From assembly GCF_900176475.1 (NCBI RefSeq), contig NZ_FWXX01000001.1:496001-560000 (forward strand): a stretch of 64,000 bases of DNA, given 5' to 3'. The notes beneath the pieces were generated by a model. The model did not search any database. It had not been told where the DNA came from and saw only the letters and a program-made list of their open reading frames with translations. This DNA comes from Tropicibacter naphthalenivorans. GTDB taxonomy: Bacteria > Pseudomonadota > Alphaproteobacteria > Rhodobacterales > Rhodobacteraceae. Shown here piece by piece: positions 44,452-51,687 of the stretch (position 1 is the stretch's first letter; every line of letters begins with the position of its first letter). Made by a program: the position numbers and the translations under genes.

Positions 44452-45423
44452 TCAATCCAATCTATCCGCCAGCCAATTGCGCAACAGAAAATGCGCGATG
44501 GCGCCTTTGCGGGCAGGCAGCAGGCCGGGGCGGTTTCCGGCGTAGGCGTCGGCCACCTCTTCGCGGGTGACCCAGATGGCGTCTTCCAGCTCGTTGGGGT
44601 CGATCTGGATGGCGTCCGACAGCGCTTCGCCGTGGCATCCGAACATCAAGGACGACGGGAAAACCCAAGGCTGGCTGGCCAGATAGCGCACCGCACCGAC
44701 CTTGATCCCGGCCTCTTCGAACACCTCGCGGCGCACGGCGGCCTCGATGGTTTCGCCCGGTTCGACAAAGCCCGCGAGGCAAGAGTACATGCCCTCGGGC
44801 CAGCCCGGCGACCGCCCGATCAGGCAGCGATTTCCGTGGGTGATCAACATGATGACCACCGGGTCAGTGCGCGGAAAATGATGCGCGCCGCAGTCGGGGC
44901 AGATGCGTTCCCACCCCGCTTGATGCACCTCAGACGCCGCGCCGCATTTGGCGCAGAACCCGTGGGTGGCGTGCCAGCCAAAGATGCCCTTGGCCACGGC
45001 GGCAAGTTCGGCGTCGCGCGCGGTCAGCCGGGTCATGATCATCCGCAGCTCTGCGAAATGCGCGTCCGGCACGGCGGGGTGGACCTGCTCGGACCCGTCA
45101 AGGAACTGGCTCAGCGCCTCGGCATCAAGGTCTTCGGGCGTCCACTGGGAAATGTCGTGGGCAAAGATTGCCGCCTCTTCGCGCCCCAGCAGGATCGGCG
45201 CGCCGCGCGCCTCGCGCAAGACCGGGTGATCCAGCGGCAGACGGCGCAACGCAAGGTCTTCGCCAGACGCATCTGCGGACACAAGGCACTTGCCCCGCCA
45301 GATCAGGATCGTCCGTGCGCGCGGATCCTGCATCGCCGCCGCAAGCGCAGGCACATCACCGCGCAGCTCTGCCGCCCGGTCCAGCCCCGATCCGCCAAAG
45401 GTCACTTGTTCCGCGTGTTTCAT
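44452..45423 (-). CDS. nudC: NAD+ diphosphatase NudC (Nudix)
   Basis: A 323-residue Nudix hydrolase that cleaves NAD(H) and removes NAD caps from RNA. The zinc ribbon is FCAKCG...ICPDCG and the Nudix box GFVEPGETIEAAVRREVFEEAGI-type sequence follows, with the NudC-specific SQPWVFPSSLMFGC block after it. The ATG at 45423 has GAGG upstream; a longer frame reads into the control region of cpdB. Confidence 0.94.
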   Translation of the reverse strand: MKHAEQVTFGGSGLDRAAELRGDVPALAAAMQDPRARTILIWRGKCLVSADASGEDLALRRLPLDHPVLREARGAPILLGREEAAIFAHDISQWTPEDLDAEALSQFLDGSEQVHPAVPDAHFAELRMIMTRLTARDAELAAVAKGIFGWHATHGFCAKCGAASEVHQAGWERICPDCGAHHFPRTDPVVIMLITHGNRCLIGRSPGWPEGMYSCLAGFVEPGETIEAAVRREVFEEAGIKVGAVRYLASQPWVFPSSLMFGCHGEALSDAIQIDPNELEDAIWVTREEVADAYAGNRPGLLPARKGAIAHFLLRNWLADRLD

Positions 45424-45574
45424 GCCGCTGCCTCTTTTGTCATCGGCGGCACCATGACGTTCCGTCCGCATAAGCGCAACAACCCTTGGACGAATCGCGC
45501 GCTGTGCTACCGTGTTTGGACCAAAAGGTTCAATTTGCACAATCAAGGGTTGCATCGTGCGCAAATCTGCGGTT

Positions 45575-45592
45575 CTGTCACGGAACTGTCGA
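45575..45592 (+). promoter_or_regulatory. Pho box upstream of cpdB
   Basis: CTGTCAC-GGAA-CTGTCGA consists of two 7-base half-sites with an exact 11-base period, matching the PhoB consensus CTGTCAT-N4-CTGTCAT at 12 of 14 half-site bases. It is 46 bases before the cpdB ATG, a normal place for activation. PhoB control is inferred; cpdB releases phosphate, which fits. Confidence 0.7.
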
Positions 45593-45638
45593 GCGTGCCG
45601 CGTATCCCTGATCTCAATCATTAACGACAGGTGAGACC

Positions 45639-47612
45639 ATGACGAAGTCATCCACATTTTTGAACCGCCGCCAGTTTCTGGCGGGCACCACCGCCGGAGC
45701 CGCCTTGATCCACCTGCACCCATACTCTGCCTTTGCGGCCGGCAATCAGGCCCACCTGCGGATCATGGAAACCACCGATCTGCACGTGCATGTCTATCCT
45801 TACGACTATTACGCCGACCGCCCCGTGGACACCGTCGGCCTTGCCCGCACCGCCTCGATCATCGACGAAATCCGCGCCGAAGCGACCAACGCGCTGCTGG
45901 TGGACAACGGCGATTTCCTGCAAGGCAACCCCATGGGCGATTACATCGCCTACGAGCGTGGCATGGCCGAAGGCGACATGCACCCGGTCATCACAGCGAT
46001 GAACACGCTGGGCTATGACGCGGCCACCATCGGCAACCATGAGTTCAACTACGGGCTTGATTTCCTGATGAAATCCACCGCAGGCGCGCAGTTCCCCGTG
46101 GTGCTGGCGAACCTGTCCAAAACGCTGGGCGCGACCCCGCGCGAGGATGAGACGCTCTTCAAGCCCTATGCGATCCTTGACCGCACCGTGGTGGATGGCG
46201 CGGGCAACAGCCACCCGATCCGCGTCGGCGTCATCGGCTTTACCCCGCCGCAGGTGATGAACTGGGACCGCAAGCACCTAGAGGGCAACGTGGAGGCGCG
46301 CGACATCGTCGACACCGCCCGCGCTTACATTCCGCAGATGCGCGAAGAAGGCGCCGAGATCATCGTCGCCCTGTCGCATTCCGGCATCGGCGCGGCGGAC
46401 CATTCCGACGGGATGGAGAACGCCTCGGTCCCGCTTGCGGCGCTCGACGGGATCGACGCGCTGGTGACCGGGCACTCGCATCTGGTCTTCCCCTCGCCCA
46501 CCTATGCCGACAACCCTGGCGTGAACGTGGACGCCGGGACGATCCACGGCAAACCCGCCGTCATGGGTGGTTTCTGGGGCTCTCACCTTGGGTTGATCGA
46601 CCTTTTGCTGGAACGCGACGGCAACACGTGGCGCGTGGTATCGGCGACCTCCGAGGCGCGACCCATCGCCCAGCGCAACCAAGACCGCTCGGTCACCGCC
46701 CTTGTCCCCGACTACGCCCCGGTGCTGGACGCGGTGCAGCAAGACCACGAGGAAACGCTGGCCTATGTGCGCCGCGCGGTGGGCGAAACCTCGGCCCCGC
46801 TGCACAGCTACTTTGCCTTGGTGGCCGATGATCCGTCGGTACAGATCGTGTCTCAGGCGCAAAAGTGGTATATCGAACAGATGCTTGCCGGGTCGGACTA
46901 CGCCGGCCTGCCGGTCCTGTCCGCGGCGGCCCCCTTCAAGGCGGGCGGGCGCGGCGGGCCAGATTATTACACCGACGTCGCCCCCGGCGCGGTGGCGATC
47001 AAGAACGTCGCGGACTTGTATCTGTATCCCAACACCGTCCGCGCGGTGAAGGTCACGGGCGCGCAGCTCAAGGACTGGCTCGAACGCTCGGCGGGGATGT
47101 TCAACCAGATCGAACCGGGGTCGAGCGACGCGACCCTGCTGAACCCGGCCTTCCCCAGCTACAACTTTGACGTGATCGATGGGGTGAGCTACCAGATCGA
47201 CTTGTCGCAGCCGTCGAAATATGGCCCCAAGGGCGAGCTGGAGAACGCGCAGGCCAACCGCATCGTCAACCTGACCTATCAGGGCGCGCCGGTGGACGCG
47301 GCGGCAGAATTCGTGATCGCCACCAACAACTACCGCGCCTCGGGCGGTGGCAACTTCCCCGGCACCGGCGACACCATCATCTTTGAAGGCCCGGACACCA
47401 ACCGCGACGTGATCGTGCGCTACATCGTCGAGCAGGGCACCATCAACCCCAGCGCCGATGACAACTGGTCGTTCAAAGCGATGGAGGGCACCTCTGTGCT
47501 GTTCGAAACCGGCCCCAAGGCGCGCGATTACGTCGATCAGGTCAAGGGCATGGACATCACCGAAGCGGGCGACGGCGCAGACGGCTTTACCGCCTTCCGC
47601 ATCAAGCTGTAA
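45639..47612 (+). CDS. cpdB: Tat-exported 2',3'-cyclic-nucleotide phosphodiesterase / 3'-nucleotidase CpdB
   Basis: A 657-residue bifunctional periplasmic enzyme that hydrolyses 2',3'-cyclic nucleotides and 3'-nucleotides to nucleosides and phosphate. A twin-arginine signal (NRRQFLAGTTAGAALIHL) opens it. The calcineurin-like metal site is visible as TTDLHVHV, LLVDNGDFLQGNP, TIGNHEFNYG and TGHSH; the 5'-nucleotidase C-terminal domain has the NNYRASGGGNFPG nucleotide-binding block. The Pho box upstream suggests induction under phosphate limitation. Confidence 0.95.
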   Translation: MTKSSTFLNRRQFLAGTTAGAALIHLHPYSAFAAGNQAHLRIMETTDLHVHVYPYDYYADRPVDTVGLARTASIIDEIRAEATNALLVDNGDFLQGNPMGDYIAYERGMAEGDMHPVITAMNTLGYDAATIGNHEFNYGLDFLMKSTAGAQFPVVLANLSKTLGATPREDETLFKPYAILDRTVVDGAGNSHPIRVGVIGFTPPQVMNWDRKHLEGNVEARDIVDTARAYIPQMREEGAEIIVALSHSGIGAADHSDGMENASVPLAALDGIDALVTGHSHLVFPSPTYADNPGVNVDAGTIHGKPAVMGGFWGSHLGLIDLLLERDGNTWRVVSATSEARPIAQRNQDRSVTALVPDYAPVLDAVQQDHEETLAYVRRAVGETSAPLHSYFALVADDPSVQIVSQAQKWYIEQMLAGSDYAGLPVLSAAAPFKAGGRGGPDYYTDVAPGAVAIKNVADLYLYPNTVRAVKVTGAQLKDWLERSAGMFNQIEPGSSDATLLNPAFPSYNFDVIDGVSYQIDLSQPSKYGPKGELENAQANRIVNLTYQGAPVDAAAEFVIATNNYRASGGGNFPGTGDTIIFEGPDTNRDVIVRYIVEQGTINPSADDNWSFKAMEGTSVLFETGPKARDYVDQVKGMDITEAGDGADGFTAFRIKL

Positions 47613-47654
47613 CCTCAAGAGGGCGGCACGGACCGCCCCCATAAAGGCCCTGAC

Positions 47655-48043
47655 ATGATCCCGAAACTGCGCATCGCCCGCCCCTCTGACGATCTGGACG
47701 CGCTCTTGCCGTTCTACGTAGACGGGCTGGGGTTCGAGGTGCTGACCCGGTTCGAGGACCACAACGGCTTTGACGGGATCATGCTGGGCCACGCGCAGGC
47801 CCCGTGGCATCTGGAATTCACCCGCGCCCACGGCCATCACGCAGGCCGCGCGCCGACCCAAGACAACCTTCTGGTGCTTTACCTGCCGGACGCGGACGAC
47901 TTTGCCAGAGCCATAAAACGCATGACGGGCGCAGGCTTCGCCCCTGCCCCGCCTTCAACCCCTACTGGGACCGCACTGGCAAAACCTACGAGGATCCAGA
48001 CGGTTACCGCGTGGTGCTGCAAAACAGCGACTGGACGCTCTAG
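47655..48043 (+). pseudogene. Frameshifted VOC-family (glyoxalase-like) gene
   Basis: The first frame begins MIPKLRIARPSDDLDALLPF and reads as a VOC protein to about residue 98 (MTGAGFAP). It then continues out of frame past the natural end. The expected VOC C-terminus (FNPYWDRTGKTYEDPDGYRV, then VLQ) is found in the -1 frame, ending at a TAG at 48041-48043. A single missing base in the C-rich stretch near 47940-47955 would explain this. The restored protein would be about 129 residues with a metal-ligand Glu in YEDPDG. It may be a recent pseudogene or a sequencing error. Confidence 0.8.
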
Positions 48044-48081
48044 CCCTACGCCCCCCAATGCCCTATCTCTAGGCGCCACGG

Positions 48082-48145
48082 CCCAAGGGACGGCGGGTGG
48101 GGCGCCTTTGGCGCAGCCAAACAGCGTCCGGGTCGCAGACCCGGC
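48082..48145. repeat. GC-rich mosaic-hairpin intergenic repeat, copy B
   Basis: The core GGGACGGCGGGTGGGGCG (48087-48104) differs from copy A at two bases. It is followed by two perfect hairpins, TTTGGC-GCA-GCCAAA (48107-48121) and CCGGGTC-GCA-GACCCGG (48128-48144). Both loops are GCA. It ends about 15 bases before the ribosome site of the HAD gene, so it would lie in that mRNA's leader if transcription starts upstream. Confidence 0.7.
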
Positions 48146-48168
48146 CCACGCGCCACAAAGGACCGCCC

Positions 48169-48810
48169 ATGACCTACGCCGCTGTCGTCTTTGACCTCGA
48201 TGGCACCTTGCTCGACACCGAACGGCTTGCGATTCAGGCAGGCCGCGCGGCGCTCGCGCGTATGGGTCACACCCTGACCGAGGCCCTCTTCTACCAGCTC
48301 ATCGGCTGCGACCGCGACACGGGGCGCGCCATCCTGACACAGGCCCTCGGCCCGCTCGACTTTCCCGCGCTGGAAGCCGCGTGGAAAGAGGAAAGCACCC
48401 GCCTGCACCGCCAAGGTGTCCCGCTCAAACCCGGCGCGCTCGACCTCATCTCCCGCATCGACGCCCTTGGCCTGCCCAAGGCCATCGCCACCTCGTCGCA
48501 ACGCGACGGCGCGCTGGCCAAGCTGGACATCAGTGGCCTTGCCCCACATTTCGACGTGGTCGTCACCCGCGATTGCGTGCGCACGCCCAAACCCGCGCCC
48601 GAAGCCTTTCTCTTGGCCGCCCAGCGCCTGAACGTCGACCCGGGCCAAGCGCTCGCATTCGAGGACAGCGCCCCCGGAGCCAAATCCGCCTATGCCGCCG
48701 GGATGCGCGTGGTGCTGGTGCCCGACATCGTCACGCCAAAGGACGCCCCCGCGCATCACGTCGCCAACTCCTTGATAGAAGGCGCAAAATGGGCGGGCCT
48801 GCTGGACTGA
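48169..48810 (+). CDS. HAD-superfamily phosphatase (beta-phosphoglucomutase/Gph-like)
   Basis: A 213-residue HAD subfamily IA hydrolase. Motif I is FDLDGTLLDTE, motif II the TSS of AIATSSQRDG, motif III K in RTPKPAPEAFL and motif IV FEDSAPGA. It would remove phosphate from a small sugar phosphate; the substrate is unknown. AAAGGA lies six bases before the ATG at 48169. Confidence 0.9.
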   Translation: MTYAAVVFDLDGTLLDTERLAIQAGRAALARMGHTLTEALFYQLIGCDRDTGRAILTQALGPLDFPALEAAWKEESTRLHRQGVPLKPGALDLISRIDALGLPKAIATSSQRDGALAKLDISGLAPHFDVVVTRDCVRTPKPAPEAFLLAAQRLNVDPGQALAFEDSAPGAKSAYAAGMRVVLVPDIVTPKDAPAHHVANSLIEGAKWAGLLD

Positions 48811-48813
48811 GCT

Positions 48814-49902
48814 TCAGCCGATCCGCGCCTGATACAGCTTGACCGCAAGCCCGCCAAAGGCCACCGGCGGCCCGGCCTGCAATTTCAGACCAGTCGCCTT
48901 GGCCAGCCCGCCATCGCTGGTGACCATGCCCAAACGCCAGCCTTGGAACCGCTCTTGCAGCACATGCCCGAGCGAGCCGTACAGCGCGAACAGCAGCTTG
49001 CGATTGCCGATCCGCGCGCCATAAGGCGGGTTCACCATGACAAGGCCCGGCGCGCCTTCGGGGCGCTGCAAATCGCTGACCGGGGCGCGGGTGAACTGGC
49101 ACAGCGCGCCCACCCCGGCCCGCTCGGCATTCGCCGTACTGGACCGGATCGCCCCATCGTCGCGGTCCGAACCGTAGAAGCGCTGCGCGACGGCGCGCGC
49201 CTCGGGCATGTCAGGGCGCGGCACCTCCACCGCCAGATCGTCAAAGGCGAACTTTCGCGACCGCCCCGGCAGCAAACCCGCAGCGATTTCAGCGGCTTCG
49301 ATAACAAACGTGCCCGACCCGCACATCGGGTCCACAACGGTTTCCGACCCGGTATAGCCACACTGGCGCAGGAACATCGCCGCCAAGGTCTCGCGCATCG
49401 GCGCTTTGCCCACCGCCTCCTTGTGGCCGCGCCGGTGCAGCGGCTCGCCCGAGGTGTCGACGCTGATCGTCACCAGATCGTCCTCGATCCGAACCATCAC
49501 GCGCATCTCGGCCTCGGCGGAAACCTCCGCCCCCAGCACCTCGCGCAGCGCGCCTTCGACCCGCTGTTTTGCCGCCCGATCGTGGTAAATCTTGGAGTTC
49601 TTGCAAGTCACATCGACCCGCAGCGGCACATCCGGGCGGAACACTTCGGCCCAAGGGAACTTGCGACACCGCTTGTCCAACTGCGCCAGATGGAACGCCC
49701 GAAAGCTGCCGATCCGCGCCAAGACCCGCCCCGCCCCGCGCAAGGCCACGTTGGCGCGCGCCACCTCGGGCCAGCCGCCCGAAAAGGTCACGCCCCCCGG
49801 CACCGCCACAGCACCGGCGAATCCCTGCTCGGCCACTTCGTCCAGCAACACCTGTTCCAGCCCCGGCGGGGCGCTTGCGAAAATCTCAAAGTCCTGATCC
49901 AT
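48814..49902 (-). CDS. THUMP-domain class I RNA methyltransferase (RlmL/YpsC-like)
   Basis: A 362-residue N2-guanine RNA methyltransferase. The N-terminal THUMP domain (to about residue 150) is followed by a Rossmann methyltransferase with the UPF0020 motif DPMCGSGTFVIEAA and the catalytic NPPYGAR. Members modify 23S rRNA (G2445-type). It lacks the second methyltransferase domain of E. coli RlmKL, as usual in alphaproteobacteria. The exact target base is inferred from the family. Confidence 0.9.
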   Translation of the reverse strand: MDQDFEIFASAPPGLEQVLLDEVAEQGFAGAVAVPGGVTFSGGWPEVARANVALRGAGRVLARIGSFRAFHLAQLDKRCRKFPWAEVFRPDVPLRVDVTCKNSKIYHDRAAKQRVEGALREVLGAEVSAEAEMRVMVRIEDDLVTISVDTSGEPLHRRGHKEAVGKAPMRETLAAMFLRQCGYTGSETVVDPMCGSGTFVIEAAEIAAGLLPGRSRKFAFDDLAVEVPRPDMPEARAVAQRFYGSDRDDGAIRSSTANAERAGVGALCQFTRAPVSDLQRPEGAPGLVMVNPPYGARIGNRKLLFALYGSLGHVLQERFQGWRLGMVTSDGGLAKATGLKLQAGPPVAFGGLAVKLYQARIG

Positions 49903-49991
49903 CCCGCCCCCTTAGCCCAAGCCGCCGGACACGCAAACAAACTTCTGCATCGCCCCATTGCAAAACCGATCCAGACCCACTAAATGACGCC

Positions 49992-50088
49992 TTGAGAGAT
50001 TGTGCGGGCAAGCGCCTCGCCAACCTGGTCAGGTCCGGAAGGAAGCAGCCACAACGAGTACCGTTTGGGTCGTTGCAATCTCTCACCT
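49992..50088 (+). ncRNA. ffs: Signal recognition particle RNA (4.5S, small bacterial type)
   Basis: The universally conserved apical core GGTCAGGTCCGGAAGGAAGC lies at 50028-50047, followed by AGCC, and includes the asymmetric loop and GGAA tetraloop that bind Ffh. The ends pair: GAGAGATT from 49994 with AATCTCTC ending at 50084. The length of about 95 bases fits the hairpin form lacking an Alu domain. Exact ends are estimated from pairing. Confidence 0.92.
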
Positions 50089-50135
50089 CACCGCTGCGGC
50101 GTCTGGGGTTCACCCCAAGGTCGCTGCGAGTTCGG

Positions 50136-50157
50136 CCCAAACAGAGCTTGGGTTTTT
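50136..50157 (+). terminator. Probable terminator after the SRP RNA
   Basis: CCCAA and TTGGG form a 5-bp stem over a 7-base loop, followed by five T. It is about 50 bases past the mature RNA end, so a 3' trailer would need trimming. Confidence 0.45.
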
Positions 50158-50190
50158 CCGAACATCGACGGTCTGGCAAAAATAATCGGC

Positions 50191-50736
50191 TTACCGATGG
50201 CGGATAAAGGTCGCCGCCTCGCGCGGAGCTTTCATCGCCCATGCGGTCTGCGCCTCGGTCCCAATCGCGGGCAGATGCACGCCGGACAGCCGTTCCAAGG
50301 CCTCATCAGCCGCCTCGCCCGCTTCGATCATCAACCGCAGGACAATCATCCCGGCGCGCCCGCCTCCGGCCGGCGAATTCACCACCACGCGCCCCCCGCC
50401 CAACAGGGCCTTGCGCGCGCGGGCGCTGACCTCGGGCCAGGCGGTTTCCAAGGCCACATCGGGCACAGCGCCCTGCGGCACCGGCAAATGCACCCAGCGC
50501 GCGCCCTTGTCCTGCACGCGCGGGCCCAAGGCTTCGGCCCCCATGGCGGTCAGCTCTGCCGCCTCGACCACTGAAAACACCATCGCCGGGGTCCAGCTGG
50601 CGATATGTTCCATGTCGCCTTTAAAATCCCCCGCCGCGCCGGGCAAAGCCGACATCACCACGATCCCGCCGCCCACCGGCAGGACGTGGAAGACAACGGG
50701 CTCAGAGCCGCTCGGCCCCGAAGGTATCGCAGTCAT
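50191..50736 (-). CDS. Dual-specificity-phosphatase-like protein lacking the catalytic Cys
   Basis: A 181-residue protein with the fold signature of small tyrosine/dual-specificity phosphatases seen in Rhodobacterales. The HCX5R loop, usually VHCRGGxGRxGM, reads VVNSPAGGGRAGM: the His is N120 and the nucleophilic Cys is S121, while Arg R127 is kept. The flanking helix ALRLMIEAGE-type sequence is intact. It is therefore probably catalytically dead but still able to bind phosphate. AGGAG lies six bases before the ATG, which is inside the end of the YpfJ gene (35-base overlap). Confidence 0.75.
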   Translation of the reverse strand: MTAIPSGPSGSEPVVFHVLPVGGGIVVMSALPGAAGDFKGDMEHIASWTPAMVFSVVEAAELTAMGAEALGPRVQDKGARWVHLPVPQGAVPDVALETAWPEVSARARKALLGGGRVVVNSPAGGGRAGMIVLRLMIEAGEAADEALERLSGVHLPAIGTEAQTAWAMKAPREAATFIRHR

Positions 50737-51526
50737 TCACGTCTCCTGTTTCAAAGCCGCGCGCGAACCAGCGCGACCGCTGCTCGGACGTGCCGTGGGT
50801 AAAGGTGTGCGGCTGCGGCACTCGCCCGGCCCGTGATTGCAGATAGTCGTCGCCGATCCGCCGCGCGGCGTTCAGCGCCTCGTCAATGTCGCCGGGTTCC
50901 AGCAGGCCTTCGACGTTGCGCGCGTAGACACCGGACAGGCAATCGGCCTGAAGCTCCAGCCGAACGGTCAGCGCGTTGCTTTCCACCTGCGAGGCGCTCT
51001 GGCGTAACCTATTGACCTGCGGCAGAATTCCGATCTCGTTCTGGACGTGATGGGCGACCTCATGGGCGATCACATAGGCGGCGGCAAAGTCGCCCTTGGC
51101 CCCCAGTTGCTGCTGCAAGGTCGCGAAAAACGCGGTGTCCAGATAGGCCTTTTCGTCCGCCGGACAGTAGAACGGCCCGGTCGCGCCGCTGGCCCCGCCG
51201 CAGGGCGACGCCGTCGCGCCAGAGAACAGCACCAGCTTGGGCGGCACGTAGGCCTCGCCCAGTTGGTCGCGGAAAATCCCGGTCCAGACGGTTTCGGTTG
51301 TCCCCAGAACGGCAGCCGAGAAGTCGGCGGATTTTTCCTCGGCCGGGGTCAGCTCGCCCTCATAGGTCGTCCCGCCCCCATCCAACAGCGCCGTCACATC
51401 CACCCCGGTGAAATAGCTGATCGCCAAGACTGCCAGCAGGCCAAGCCCGCTGATTTTCAAGCCCCCACCACCAGAGCGGCGGCGGTCCTCGATATTCCGG
51501 CTGCGCCGTACACCGCGCAATTTCAT
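50702..51526 (-). CDS. YpfJ-type neutral zinc metallopeptidase
   Basis: A 274-residue membrane-anchored metallopeptidase. One N-terminal helix (ISGLGLLAVLAISYF) follows a basic start, and the catalytic zinc motif is YVIAHEVAHHVQ. The conserved ELQADCLSG block supplies the third ligand region. The ATG at 51526 has GGGAG seven bases upstream. The biological substrate of YpfJ proteins is not known. It is co-transcribed with the phosphatase-like gene. Confidence 0.92.
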   Translation of the reverse strand: MKLRGVRRSRNIEDRRRSGGGGLKISGLGLLAVLAISYFTGVDVTALLDGGGTTYEGELTPAEEKSADFSAAVLGTTETVWTGIFRDQLGEAYVPPKLVLFSGATASPCGGASGATGPFYCPADEKAYLDTAFFATLQQQLGAKGDFAAAYVIAHEVAHHVQNEIGILPQVNRLRQSASQVESNALTVRLELQADCLSGVYARNVEGLLEPGDIDEALNAARRIGDDYLQSRAGRVPQPHTFTHGTSEQRSRWFARGFETGDVNDCDTFGAERL

Positions 51527-51687
51527 AAGCTTACTCCCTGAACCCAAAGGGACTTTGGCACAGGCACCGCGCGCTGAGCAATCTTTTCCCTATCCCGGTC
51601 AACCTGCGGCGCGCCCGGGCGGTTCCCGCGCCTTTACGCCCCGCGCCCAAGCGCTTAGGTTAGCGCCAAGCCAAGCCGCAGGATTCC

